Below the pieces are notes generated by a model that was given only the letters and a program-made list of their open reading frames with translations, was not told where the DNA came from and did no database searches. Source: Diphasiastrum complanatum (taxonomy: Eukaryota > Streptophyta > Lycopodiopsida > Lycopodiales > Lycopodiaceae). From it: a DNA stretch of 64,000 nucleotides. Positions 13,120 to 25,458 of this stretch are shown here, piece after piece. The position numbers and the translations under genes are program-made. Where the stretch lies: contig CM055103.1 of assembly GCA_029204225.1 (NCBI GenBank), positions 46,226,611 through 46,290,610 on the forward strand. The letters are read 5' to 3'. Positions within the stretch are counted from its first letter, which is position 1. Each line of letters begins with the position of its first letter.

Positions 13120-14573
13120 TCAAAGTACGTTTTCTAAGGAATTTTCATTGATGTCTCTCAATTCAGAAGTGGACATATTTTGAACACTGTTTTCAGCCAA
13201 TGAGGTGGAAGACCCGTCTTCTTCATCAGAGTCCACTGGCATATCGTCTTTAGAATTCGCATCCAATGTTGATAAAAAAAAACTCTGTAAGTCAGCTTTT
13301 CTTTGTTGCTGACGAGTTGACGATGATGGTTGTCTCATTAGTCCAAGTCATTCATTAAGTATGGCTATAATTGACTTTCGTAGATGATTGGTCATTGTTA
13401 ACTCAAAAATAAAAGCCAAAACATCTACATCTTGTAAATTCAAATCATCAATTCTCAGTTGGTTCTTTGGCAATCTTTTTCTTGTCCTTTGGATCTACTT
13501 GCAACATTTCAAGTTTGTACCTTCCCAAAAAAAACATTCATTGAAGTGGTGCGCACCCAATGGACACGTAGTACTTTTGTCTGATTGCTATTTTGTATGA
13601 AACCAAGTATTTTGGCAATCCAAAATGGATGTCCTTCATTGTTTTTTGAAGCTAGAAGTGCAACAAGGCTTCCAATTTGGATTTCTTTCAGATCACCATG
13701 CCATTTCATTTTTGCAGCTTTTACACTTTGCCTATTCTCCCTTGAGCCCACATAAATTTCAAATACCTCGCCTTGCACAAGCTCCAAGAAATCATTATCT
13801 CGAGGTAGATTTAAAAGTTCGACAATTGTAGTTGAAGTTCCTAAGTTATGAGGCCATTAGAATTCTTCAATTGTTGTAGCATGTTCAAGATTGAGCAAAC
13901 TGATTTTTTGTTCCTCGAAAAAATCCATCCACCAATGCTAATCAAACTCATCAAAAAATTGATAAGCTATTTGAATACTTGAATCCAAAAAATTTAACGA
14001 GGCAAATGGGTCAATCTCACAATGCCCTCTTTGTGCTTTTTGTACTTCTAGCATGGACTTCAAGGGAGACAACACATCAAGCTTGATTTGACCAGATGGC
14101 ATATTGAGCAAAAATCGTATTCCTTCAACAAGTAACCATGAAACTGAACTTGAAAATTATTTGCCCCATAGCAATGTGATGCCAGTTTCATTACATTTGA
14201 TTTTGAACTGATGTTGAAAGCTAATATCATTAATAGTAGCAACACAACGACTTGTTTCATTGGACACCTTAATATATTCACGAAAATTATATGTATGCCT
14301 AATTAATGACACATTTGGCTTTGGCACTTATGATTATTCAACAATGCTCTGAAGCACTGGTAAAGAAAATGGCTTCCTGCATCTTAGTCTTTTGGAAAAA
14401 CAACTAAACATCTGATCAATTTGATCATGGCTATGACCCACCAACAAAAATCCTATTTTTATTTTTTTGAAATTTTTTTCTCTACCAACATGAACAAGTA
14501 AGCCAGTACCATTTGATTTTTTATTTCCCTTAGCAATGTTGTCAAGTTGCGAATAGAAAATCCATAAGTGCAC
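13120..14573 (-). pseudogene. DUF7869-like transposase-type relic
   Basis: Read from 14573 leftwards, the minus strand encodes a peptide with VGHSHDQIDQMFSCFSKRL, which matches the GH(T/S)HxDIDQxF signature I associate with the DUF7869 family of transposon-like proteins. After an interrupted stretch the frame resumes with hydrophobic and charged segments. It ends in an acidic serine-rich tail (DSDEEDGSSTSL, at about 13200). In-frame stops at about 13849 and 13939, plus at least one frame change, show it is dead. The inferred order is DUF7869 core, linker, acidic C terminus. It ends abruptly against a copia fragment at 14583. The assignment rests on one motif. Confidence 0.5.
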
Positions 14574-14582
14574 ATTGTATTT

Positions 14583-15008
14583 TCATAGGTGATGGAGCTA
14601 TATCATGGATGTCGAAGAAACAAGCCACTATCTCATTGTCATCGTGAGGCAGAGTACAAAGCCCTTACTCATTGCATAAAGGAGATGATATGGATCAAGA
14701 GGATGATCAAGGATCTTAACTTGCTGGACTTTTCAGAGAGTCCAATCATCTTTTGTGACAACCTTTTAGCCCAAAAGTTGGCAAGCAATCCTATCTTTCA
14801 CGCTAGGAGCAAGCATATTGAGGTGGCATATCACTTTGTGAGAGAAGAAGTCATGGCAAAGGAGGTAGAGCTTCAACATGTGTCTTCAAAGGAAAGTGTA
14901 GTTGATATCTTCACCAAAGCACTTGGAGACGACTTGTTTACAAAGAATAGGACTTCACTTGGAGTATTCTCAAAGTCTATGCTAAAACTAGTTGAAGAGG
15001 GAGTGTGA
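14583..15008 (+). pseudogene. Copia lineage A RNase H 3' part
   Basis: C-terminal part of a Ty1/copia RNase H: AISWMSKKQATISLSS, then after a one-base deletion near 14648 EAEYKAL, later ARSKHIEVAYHFVRE and DIFTKAL, ending KLVEEGV and a TGA that overlaps the start of the 3' LTR. All upstream pol and gag are missing. The left boundary abuts the oppositely oriented transposase-type relic. The same KLVEEGV-stop-LTR arrangement occurs at 32.34 kb, tying both to one lineage. Confidence 0.85.
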
Positions 15009-15488
15009 GAAATTGTCAACTAGTTTGATCTTTTGTATTTGGCAATTGAGGCCAATTTGCATTTTAGACTTAGAGATAGACATTTCAAAGTTATTTTAGT
15101 CTAAATGTTTTGAATTACCACTTTTGGATAGTGAGGGAAAGTAGAAGGTCGAATTTGGACACATTCAAATTTGAATGTTAGATACATTGAATCTAGTTCA
15201 TATTGTAGTAGGGTTTTTGATCTAGAAGTTTCTATGGAGGGAAACCAAGTTCATTAATGAGGCATGGACCTGCTATAAATAGTGTACAAGCGTGAGAGAA
15301 CAGATCTTCTCTCTCTCTCTCTCTCTCTTATCTCATTTCATGCTTATACATGAGTTTTCTTGGGTTCATCTATCCATTGGTGCACTATAGTGATGATATC
15401 TTGTAATCTTGTGTGTAGAATGCTTTGATTTATGGTCCATTGGGTTCACACGTGTGAAATAAAGTACCTTACTATTTTTGTATGGACA
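15004..15488 (+). repeat. 3' LTR of copia lineage A
   Basis: The LTR starts TGTGAGAAATTGTCAACTAG directly after the polypurine run GAAGAGGGAG and ends near TGTATGGACA. It contains a TATA box (CTATAAATAG, about 15273-15282), a short CT microsatellite and a TTCACACGTGTGAAATA motif. The last is shared with the LTRs at 23.99-24.47 kb (minus) and 32.34-32.79 kb (plus). No matching 5' LTR is present. Confidence 0.75.
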
Positions 15489-18400
15489 ACAACTTCATTT
15501 TATAATATTTTTTATGTTTGATCAATATCTTGTTTAGTTTACATCTCTTTCATTAAGCAATTGATTTTCTACATTGCCAATGGTGCTATTTGTGTTGTCT
15601 TTCTAAACCAAAGATCAATAGATCTTTTTGGATCTTTATGATTAAATAAATCATAAAGAACTATCACTCACATCATTTGGAATTCAAGAAGTAACCACTT
15701 TACTTGTATGTGAGTCCTTGCGGTCTTGTTGCGGTGGCCTTCGTTGCCTTCGTTGCTTTGCTTTTACGGTTGCCTTCACTTTGGTTGTGTTTCATTGGCC
15801 TTCGCTTATAACTGTAACGTTGACCCTTGTGGTGCGTTGCGGTTGCGATCGGTTTACTACGACTTTGTAATGGACCATATGCAGGACTTTATGGTTGCCT
15901 GTGATGCCTATGCAAGGATATTATTAAAATACTGTTTACAATAAGCCAAGTTGAATAGTCTCATACACTTAAGGCTTACATAATTTCATATTTTCTAATG
16001 TGTATAGAATTTGAAATTGGTGAGTCTAGATCAAGCTCTTTTAAAAGTACAATTAACAAATAAGAAAAATCATTGCCTCAATATCATGTACAGTATATTG
16101 GCACAAAAACAAAATATTCACCTAGTGATAAAAGCAAAACAATCTATACTACATCTTGTAATTAAAATGATCAAATGTCAAATACTTGCTACTATGTCTT
16201 AGCCATAGCTAACTAAAATGGATACTTTTTTTACATTTCAATTTAATACAACAAGCATATCTCTACTTTTAATGTCAAGAAGGATCAAGTACTATTTACT
16301 TTTATATGGTCATATGATACATTTTTGCATAATAGTTTATCATCATCTTTAGAGTTGGACAATACTTTTTATGATACAGCCATTGTAACATTTCATGCAT
16401 ATATATTTTTAAATTGTTACATATATAAAACATGTATATTATTTAATTGTTAGATGATGTGCTCCATTGAAAAAAAAAAAAAGACTCATAAAGAAAACAA
16501 CTTATATTGATAAAATTGTCCTTTCACAACAAACTTGAAAGCTAACTTTTTCAGCTTAACAAACATGTGACAATTTGAAAATTATTTTTGCTCATTTTCA
16601 ACTCGAAGCTTTGCAATTTAGTTCATGACATGTAAAAAAATGAACTTTTATCCCACTACAAACAATGGCATGCAAGAAATATGTGGCCTTAACATATTCA
16701 GAGAATGATTTCATGCATGCATGATGATTAGAGGATGTAGTAATAAATAAAATGTGATTATACAAAACTTGCTAATTTCATGATTGTCAATTGAAGTATT
16801 TTCATATCTTGTTTATATCATATTTTTCAAATTAAACACAAATTAATTAGAAGTTCTAGTGAATGCATGCATTTCACGTACTTAAAGCACATGGCCTATT
16901 TTCTAGTGTTAAATAAATTTTGAGCAACCATCACGGTTGATAAAGTGGTGGTGATCCTAGATAATTCAACAAATATTCTACATGATAATGTAGAATATAG
17001 TCTAGTCAATATGAAAAAGTAACCAAGTGTATTGTAGTTTAGGATTTTGAGGCATTTTGTGAAAAAGTAAATTCTCATGTAAGATGGATGAGTAACATTA
17101 TGGATCAAATTGCATTTAGGGACCCAAAAGCCATACCAAGTTCACTCATCTTTTACTGTAGCAATGACATCAAAGCATAATATCTTATCCATAAGAAAAT
17201 GCTCAAAAGTCCAACAATGAAAAGTAGATCATTCAATGAAATAAAGGATGTAATAATGTTAAAGTAACCAACCGACCAAATGCTTGTAGTGAAAAGTTTC
17301 GATCACCATTTACAAGTGATCAAAGGTTTTTGAGCTTTTAGTGTAAATCTTAGCTCTTCCTTTAATATTCACTTCATGTTATGATTCACATGCATAAAAA
17401 ATTCAAATTAGAAAATTTTGATTTTTTACAACTTAACGTACAAAAAATTGGAAGGTATCAAACAACTCAACCTCTATCCTATCGAATATCTTTTATAATG
17501 GAGAAATGAAAACCAAAAATTATAACATATGTTTGTGTAAGAAGATTCTTTGCCAAGGGACATCCATTTTTTTCCAGGAAAATGGTCAAATGACTCTTTA
17601 GAATTGAAAGAGATAGTACCTTTTGCATATCTTACATCTAGTGAAATGTCCAAATTGATACATATCAAAGAACATTATGTTCAAGACATTTGTATGTTAC
17701 ACTTAAAGAACTAAAAATGATTATGTTGTTCTCATAACCAGAATATATATAGTCTATATTTGCAAGCTTTTGACGACATTTTAAAATAAACTATCCAGTT
17801 CACTCAAATACAAATACAAGCACTTCTGCCGAGAAAGTTCTTATGAAGAAAAGTGCTCTACCACCAGCCAATCATCACTCATAAAAAGTGTGCATTACAC
17901 AAAAATATCACATCAAGAATCCACTTTTTTTTAAATCAAAAGCAGATTGACATTTATCGTTGTCATCATATGAACCTGAGACAAATGCAATAACTCATAA
18001 TTATATAAACTTAAAACTAAGAAAAAATGTCTTCATAATAGTCATGGAATCCAATGAAATAAATATTTAGGCCCACATTCTTGATTACCAAAGCATGATA
18101 GAGTTAAATCTTAATTAATCTAATGTATTTATTCTTGAATAAACATCATCTATTTTGTCATCATATAACTTAAAAATTTGCTAGAATATTAATACTTCAA
18201 AGAACTTAGTTGAGCCATTGGGACATTAGTTGCACAAATTAATATAGGTGGTTAGTCAAGTATAGCATGCTACACAAAACATTGTGCATATGAGGTAGAT
18301 GTAGAGCCTTCCCTTGAAGCAACTATAGATGAGTTACCTACTAAGAAGTCAAAAAATCACATCAATCAACTATCAAAGAGAGAGTACTTCTACCTGTAGT

Positions 18401-18959
18401 GTTTAGAGGCCATGTAGGGAAGGCACCCTACTAGATATTCTTAAATTTGTTGATTTTCAAATGCATGCAAGTCACATGATTTCTAGTGGTGACTAAATGA
18501 CATAGTGATTGGCTCAAGGTAGTTACCTAGCACTTTGGGGATCAAACTGATTAATGAGACCCCAAGTATGATAGGGTTGTGACATTGTATATGATGAGAA
18601 TGCTACACAATATGTTAATATAATATAAACTACTCCAAAAATACATATCGTAAAAGCAAAAAATTTGTAAAAATAGATTTGTCAAAGGTGCAAGAACAAA
18701 GGAGCCACATATATGGGCATGCATGAGAATTGCTGAGTAGAAATGTAAACGTCATGAAATGTGTTCTTATACTACTAGTTTTCCAATTAGCTTTTAAGTA
18801 CTTAGAGAAAAATATAGATAATGGATTGATATGAATGGGTCTAGACATATCTAGAATGTCATTCAATGTGTGTAGCTACTAAAAAATTAGATTAATTGAA
18901 TAGTACTTGAAGTAGGCCAATTTCACACTTTGTTCGGTGGAATGTGGCAACTTTAATTG
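15489..18959. other. AT-rich sequence, no gene recognised
   Basis: About 3.5 kb of very AT-rich sequence with no open frame longer than about 80 codons and no retroelement motif I can read. It may be heavily decayed repeats. Confidence 0.5.
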
Positions 18960-19333
18960 CATTGGATAGGCCTTACTACATTCTTCAAGAATCTATATCA
19001 AGTTTGTAGCATTTGCATATAGAAAGTGAATGATTCAATTTTTTGTACCTTTGTAGAAACTCTATTTTAGATTGGATCTCTTGTGTTTGAAGTTGTTGGA
19101 CCTCTCAAGAGTGTATTTCAATCATAGAAAGTACAAAAGTTCATAAGATTGTAGGTTATCAAGTATCTTTCATTCTATGTGTTGGATTTGCTAGGTTTGC
19201 TGCCAGAAAGAGATTTGAGAGGTTCCGTATCTTTGTGATTTCTTCTTGAATTCATTTGTTGACATTCAAGAGAGTTCTTTGTGCATAGGAACAGGTTGAA
19301 AGGGAAGATCAAGTCATTGCGACATGGCTACAA

Positions 19334-20371
19334 ATGGAGGCTTCATGTTGGAAAGCAATGATAGGCTTACCTCAACCAACTAATAATATTGTCATTCTTC
19401 TAATCTATGTAGATGACATTATTCTTAGTGGAAGTTGTTTGATGCTAGCTCAAGAAACCAAAGATGCATTAGGAAAAGAATTAAAAATGCAAGATCTAGG
19501 AGAAATCCATTACATTTTAGGCCTTGAGATTGATTTTCATGAAGAGCTTGCTTTTATTTGTCAATCTAGATATGTCTTTTCTATGTTAAGAAAATTCAAT
19601 ATGCAAAATTGTAAAGGCATAGATACTCCCATGGAGCAACATGTAAAAGATCCTATTAAAGGTGATGAAAGATCCTTTGAGGACATCACACTTTATAGGA
19701 GTCTTATAGGCTCTTTAATTTGGCTTACTATCACTAGATCCAATTTGAGCTATTGTGTGCACAAATTGAGTCAATTTATGCAAGATCCCAAGATCCAACA
19801 TTGGAAGATGGCCAAGAGAGTTCTAAGATATGTATCTTCTACTCAAGATTATGGTTTATTGTACAAGAATTAAGATCTAACCATTGTTGGCTATTCGGAT
19901 TCCGATTTTGCAAGTGATAAAATGGATCAAAAGTCCATTAATGCATATACTATCTTTTTTGGAGGCAATCTTGTGTCTTGGCTTTCAAAGAAGCAAGATA
20001 CCATATCTCTATCATCTTGTGAGGCCGAGTACAAAGCACTCACTACAACAACTAAAGAGGTGCCTTGGATCAAGAGGTTAATCATGGAGCTAAAGTGCAT
20101 CAAAGAGGATGATCTTCCCTTGATCAAATGTGACAACATATCGGCACAAGCTCTTGCAAAGAATCCTATTTCTCATGCAAGAAGCAAGCATATAGAAGTG
20201 GCACACCATTTTGTAAGGGAAAAGCTCATTGGAGGTGAAATCAACTTAGAACATGTCGACACATCTTCATATATTGTTGATCTTCTCACAAAGCCACTTT
20301 GCAAAAGTGCCTTCTCAAAGCATAGGTCTAATCTTGGTCTTATCTCAAGATCGATGCTTGATCCACATTAG
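19334..20371 (+). pseudogene. Copia RT (C-terminal half) and RNase H
   Basis: Encodes the catalytic IYVDDIILSG motif of RT, then DLGEIHYILGLEI, the TPM and SLIGSLIWLT segments, and RNase H with SLSSCEAEYKAL, ARSKHIEVAHHFVRE and DLLTKPL. The native gag frame stops 19 codons after its own ATG at 19324. The RT frame is +1 relative to it and acquires an ATG at 19334 inside the gag sequence. A single TAA at about 19871 splits RT from RNase H; otherwise the frame is open for 345 codons. The N-terminal RT palm is missing, so no activity is expected. Confidence 0.8.
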
Positions 20372-20389
20372 ATACATTTTTAGGAAAGG

Positions 20390-20899
20390 TGTCAAAATAT
20401 TGAAAAATCTATCTAATGTTGTGAGTAGGGGTCCTAAAAATGCCAAAGATGAATCGAGCTCTTTTGTCTTAGTAAAGACCCATCTTAGAGTAAAATATTC
20501 AAGGTAGGTAGAAGTAGAGACTCGAGATACCATAGAAATTTCCATTTATACTTTACATGCCACATTTAATGCATGAAAGAACTAGGTGGCACAATTAGAC
20601 ATAGCGAGGTGGCTTGAATAAGTCTACATAGCTTGAGAGGTGGATTCACAACTCCAATTCAACTCAAAGGAGGAGGAGAGTCCATGGATCTATATATATG
20701 TGATGTACTCTCATTGAGAAAATGATGAAATTTGTGTGTAATGCAAATTTGGAGACAAGCCTTTTGTGCCCTCTCTCCCTACACAAGTTTTGAACTTTCT
20801 ATTTTCTCTCTCTAGCCGAGTTGAGGCATTTATTATCCTTAGTCTTATGTTTTGTTGATAGATCTTGCTTGTAACACAATAATATTTCTTGTATGATCA
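20390..20899 (+). repeat. Putative 3' LTR of the deletion derivative
   Basis: Begins TGTCAAAATATTG right after AGGAAAGG and probably ends TGTATGATCA, resembling the TGTATGGACA end of the other lineage-A LTRs. The right boundary is inferred because integrase sequence of another copy starts immediately after it. It contains a TATATATATG stretch at about 20690. Confidence 0.55.
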
Positions 20900-21660
20900 G
20901 CTTTCCTATTGTCAACCAATGCTAGTCTGATCTTTATGGTATTATTGGGCTTAGGAGATCAAAAATACATGTGTAGGGCATCCCACACGTGTGAATTCAG
21001 CAATATGTATGCAACTTTCATTGATGACTTTAGTAGGTATACTTGGGTCTATCTTCTTGAAACCAAGGATGAAGTGTTTCCTACATTTGTCAAGTTCAAA
21101 AATGAAATGAAAAACCAATTCAATACAAAGATCAAATGCTTAAGATCAGATAATGGAGGGGAATACACTTCAACTAGGTTCAATTTTTTTTGCATAGCAC
21201 ATGCTAAGTCCTTTTGAGGGGAAGCTTTAGCATGTGCTAACTATCTTTATAATAGGTGGACAAGTGCTTCTTTGAATGGTAAGACTCCCTTTGAGGTCCT
21301 CTATGGTAGGAGGTCGAGTGTCAAAAAGCATTGTAGGATCTTTGGTTGTACTTGTTTTGTCAACATCACTCTTGATGATAGAACTAAAGAAGATCCTTCA
21401 TCAAAGAAGGGTGTGTTTGGCGGCTATAGTAAAGTAAGCAAAGGCTTACAAGGTTTACATTCCTTCAACAAGAAAAGTTCTCATTTCTAGAGATGCCATC
21501 TTTGAAGAAGGCAATGTACCAAAGAAAGTTGATGTTGATGAAACTAACAATCTTCATGTTGTTTCTCCTAACTTTCTTGATGGTGATGGATCTATGGATG
21601 ATGGTGAAGATGCCTCTCCAAGTCAAGTTCCAAGAAGATCCTCAAGGTAAAGGTAAAACA
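20900..21660 (+). pseudogene. Copia integrase relic
   Basis: Readable pieces in changing frames: SDLYG near 20930, then FIDDFSRYTWVYLLETKDE and the catalytic-core LRSDNGGEYTS. A deletion removes the middle of the core and rejoins at NGKTPFEVLYGRR and HCRIFGCTCFVN. It ends in degraded linker sequence. Several frameshifts make it non-functional. It directly follows the LTR ending at 20899, so it may be the older target of that insertion. Confidence 0.75.
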
Positions 21661-21785
21661 ATTCAGATGCAGCAGCACGTTGCACCTTGTGCATGAAAAA
21701 GGTGTTGCAGAAGACTCCACTTTAAAAAAAATTGCTCCATCGTGAAGTAACCAAAATGCACGAATCAGGATTTCACCATCACATC

Positions 21786-21971
<186 letters not shown>

Positions 21972-21982
21972 TAAATAATAAT

Positions 21983-22507
21983 CAAAACCATTTCTTAAGA
22001 CTTACACATTAAGATCCAAATTGACAGAATAATTGATCGATGTTGACTATTGAGTGCTCAATGGTTGCGCTCAACTTCAAATCAACCTTTAGAGTTTAAA
22101 CTTCAAGTGGAGCTAATCCAAACAACCAGATTGCAAGTAGCTGTCAACAAGCAGTGCATAGGTCGGAATTGAGATGGTAATTAATGCTCATTGAGTTGTT
22201 CATCAATCCATGAAGCAAGTTTGAAATAGGTCGACTGTATTATTCCTCTATTTCTACCTCCAATTCCTCTATTCCTCTATTGCCTAATCTCGCTAGGTTT
22301 GATATGATAATGAGAGTTAGAAATTGAAGAATTTTTGCTCAGCAGTCTACAACTTCTGATAAATCACAAAATGCTAGTAATATGAATAGTGAGGTAGAAT
22401 CAATACTAGCTTTTAGATATTTTTCAAAACCATTTCTTAAGACTTACACATCAAGATCCAAATTGACAGACGGATTGATCATCCATGACTGTTGAGTGCT
22501 CTCTCTC
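21983..22507 (+). repeat. Two dispersed direct copies of a 75-bp segment
   Basis: The segment beginning CAAAACCATTTCTTAAGACT occurs at 21983-22061 and again at 22424-22500 with a few substitutions and one longer mismatch patch. About 360 bp of unrelated sequence separates them. This could be a local duplication or the ends of a decayed element. Confidence 0.7.
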
Positions 22508-22579
22508 CAAATCACGATGCTCAATCTCTCTCACTCATAGTTCTCACAGTTCCTCTCTCTCACGAACTCTCTCTCTCTC

Positions 22580-22993
22580 TCGATGAGAGAGAGGAACCTT
22601 TAGAACCATCAGTGAGAGAGAGGAACCGTGAGAACCGTTGAGAGAGAGGAACCGTGAGAACCAAGAGTGAGAGAGAAACCGTGAGAACCGTGAGAGAGAG
22701 AGAGAGAGAGGGAGAGCATCCGAGAGAGAGAGAGCATCGTGAGAACCATGATCGAGAGAGAGGGAGAGCATCCAAGAACCGCGACTGAGAGAGAGAGAGA
22801 GGGACTGCATACGACCGCATTTCATCGCAAAGGACTGCAAAGTCAACGATTGCGGTCACATATGAAGCACAATCGCAAAGTCTCGCCTTTGCTTTGAACA
22901 AAGTGAACGAACCTCAACCGCATTGTAAAGTATTGCTTACGGTCTGAACAAAGTGAACGAACCGCAAACCGCACTGCAAGGGTCTTGCCTACG
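22580..22993. repeat. GA-rich minisatellite and 50-bp tandem pair
   Basis: From 22580 to 22800 a degenerate unit containing GAGAGAGGAACCGTGAGAAC is repeated several times. Further on, a unit with GAACAAAGTGAACGAACC recurs in tandem at 22893-22942 and 22943-22993, in a CG-containing stretch unlike its neighbours. Confidence 0.7.
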
Positions 22994-23986
22994 GCTACAT
23001 ATGGTCTGAACGAAGGCATAGGGCCCGTGTTTAGGCCGCATAGGGACCACCTCCACCTAGATCGGAAAGTCAGCGTCCATCAATGACATACTGAATTTCC
23101 AAATCATCGGCCGCCACCTAGATAGGCCGCCATTGCCCATCAACGATGGGCACTCTTTACTAGTATATATATGTATGTATGTATATGTATATATATATAG
23201 AGAGAGAGTATCTTGATTTGAATTAGGCATGGAGTAATGTGCATGCATGGGGCAAGATGCATACATCCTTAGGTGGATTTCCAGCATGTAATAAGGAAGT
23301 TAACTTGGCTCTCTTGCCCTAATTTGCAATCCTAGCCTAATTCCTAGAGTCATGCCTAGTAGGTGACTAGTTGGTCAATTTTTCACCTTAAACTTAGGTG
23401 TAGGTCCTATAATCTATAAATCACTAACAAAATGACATGACCAACCCTTTAGACTTGATCTAACCTATAGTATGGTAGGTTTCCCACATGGCTCCATGGC
23501 CTCACATGTGTGGGACCCACTTATGTACATTTTACATGATTCTACATGGTTTTTGATCAAGTTAGATTTGCCAATTTTTGGCAATTCTTCACACTCCTCA
23601 AATTTAGCTTGATCTATTTACAACTCTCTTGATAGATGAATGAAAGCCTTAAGAAGTGTCTAAAAAATCCAGCTACAAACAAAGAACTTTTGAGACCAAT
23701 AGAGAATGATGTCCATGAAGGATCTTTCACCACCTCTTAAAGGATCCCTTGTAAGACGTTCCATAAATGTGTCTATATACATGTAATGTAGCACACTTCA
23801 AAAACTATACATTGTGAAGGATTTCAGATCATTCAAGATCCAATCCATGTCCCAAATCCTTGGTTACAATAAGGAGCAAACCAACAATCCTGCCAATGTA
23901 AAAAAATCAGCATCTACATACAAAATGAGATGCAAACTCTAAGAGATACTAATCAAACATGAACCAAAACATAAAATATGTTTGTT
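22994..23986. other. No gene recognised; TA/GTAT microsatellite
   Basis: A TATG/TA microsatellite spans about 23162-23210. Otherwise nothing is supported. Confidence 0.5.
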
Positions 23987-24466
23987 TTCCGTACAATTAC
24001 AGTACCCTACTGTATTTCACACGTGTGAAACCAAAAATAGCAATAAATGAGCATTCTACACACAAGATTGCAAGATAACACCAAGATAGTGCACCAATGA
24101 GTAGTAGAACCCAAATAGAACCATGTATAATGATGAAATGAGAGATAGAAGAGAGAAGATGTGTCTCTCCACGAGTTACATCCTTTTATAGAGTTTTCAG
24201 ACCCTAATTGGTCACTTGGCTTTCCCTCCAAAATGTAAACCCTACTATTTTTGGGTCTAGATTCAATGTACCCAAAGTTCAAATTTGAATCTCTCTCAAA
24301 CTCGGCTACCAACTTTCCCACACTTTTAAAAAGTTTTTATTGGATGTATTTTAAACTAATATAACTTCAAAAAGTTTATCTCTAAGTCTAAAATGAGTTT
24401 TGGCCTCTTATTGACAATTTACCAAAATGTGACTAAACTAGACTAAACTAGTTGAAATCTCTCACA
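23987..24466 (-). repeat. 3' LTR of the non-autonomous copia element
   Basis: On the minus strand it starts TGTGAGAGATTTCAACTAG next to the polypurine run GAAGAGGGAG and ends close to TGTACGGAAA. It has a TATA box (TCTATAAAAGGA, 24182-24193) and the TTCACACGTGTGAAATA motif shared with the other lineage-A LTRs. The exact left end is inferred by comparison with the copies at 15.0 and 32.3 kb. Confidence 0.7.
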
Positions 24467-24474
24467 CTCCCTCT

Positions 24475-25341
24475 TCAACTAGTTTTGGCATAGTTCTGAC
24501 AATAGAACTTTGATCCAACTTTAGAATGAATCCTAAGTATAGATCTCCTTTCTAAGGTTCTAAAGTATCTTTCATAATTGATATAGAGAATAGTGTCCAA
24601 ATTGGATGCTTCACTATCTCTTACATCAATTTTACACATCAAGATATAACTAGAACATGAAGAACCAAATAGAATGTGAATGAAATGATTCCTCCAAGTT
24701 TCAAACTTTGAACTCTCTGGATATTTACAGCAACCAAACAATAAATGTGAGTGATGACCATTTTCTTGCTTGTCTCCTCCAACTTTGTCCTTTCTTGATA
24801 TGTCTCCACCATAAAACTCCATGAATGAGCCTCCATCTCCATCTTGCCACAAGATATCATCAAACCTTGATGACTTGGCCATGAATGAGTGACATAATGA
24901 ACCTCCATTAGCTTCATTTCCATCAGCAAAACCATCCAAGAATTCTAGTACAACTCCAACAATAAGATATTGCAAGAAAATGTAGCTAGTTTGTCCATAT
25001 CTTGACAATTTGCACACATCCATATGAAATAGCTCAAACATGAGATAGAACAAGTAAAGTAAACTTGAACAGCACTTCATTGCTGCTCCTTTGACCTTAC
25101 TTGAGTCTCCAATAAGCTGCAAAAACAGATCGATAACATCTTTGCCAAAAAACCTTCCTTTGATGCTCTTGACTAGTCCAAATTGCCACCTTTCCTTTTG
25201 TGTTTTGAAGCCCTTTGAGACCAACCTCTTGATCTTCCTCTTGACCATAAAATTCATTGAGCAGACTTTGTGTTTCAGATCCATTACTTGATTTTCTAGT
25301 ATGAAAACCATGAGAACCAATATCCACTTGCATAGCATCAT
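24475..25341 (-). CDS. Non-canonical 3' ORF of the copia derivative
   Basis: A 288-codon frame in the place where RNase H normally sits, ending just before the polypurine tract. No RT or RNase H motif is present. Visible blocks are DDILWQDGDGG, GGDISRKDK, SHLLFGCC and DTILYINYE. All recur in the shorter frame at 31.81-32.34 kb, with roughly two thirds of residues identical in that part. Overlapping frames are also open, so which frame is translated is uncertain. Near 25260 another frame carries an acidic NEFYGQEEDQEVGLKG that recalls the linker between integrase and RT. Function unknown. Confidence 0.4.
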   Translation of the reverse strand: MMLCKWILVLMVFILENQVMDLKHKVCSMNFMVKRKIKRLVSKGFKTQKERWQFGLVKSIKGRFFGKDVIDLFLQLIGDSSKVKGAAMKCCSSLLYLFYLMFELFHMDVCKLSRYGQTSYIFLQYLIVGVVLEFLDGFADGNEANGGSLCHSFMAKSSRFDDILWQDGDGGSFMEFYGGDISRKDKVGGDKQENGHHSHLLFGCCKYPESSKFETWRNHFIHILFGSSCSSYILMCKIDVRDSEASNLDTILYINYERYFRTLERRSILRIHSKVGSKFYCQNYAKTS

Positions 25342-25458
25342 CTATACAAGAAAATTTTCCAAAACATGTGAGTAAAGCAAAGTGAGTCGCTTCCACTTGC
25401 TTACCTTTCTCTTAATCATCAAAGATATCAAAGATATGAATATCTTCAGACTGAACCT

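Larger units (their letters stand above)
18960..20899 (+). mobile_element. Copia lineage A deletion derivative (gag start joined to RT)
   Basis: Order: lineage-A leader (from about 18970), gag ATG at 19324 with the first 19 codons, then a direct junction to the reverse transcriptase just before its YVDD site, RNase H, a polypurine tract (AGGAAAGG) and a 3' LTR. All of capsid, protease, integrase and the N-terminal half of RT is absent. No 5' LTR is visible upstream of the leader. Confidence 0.75.
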
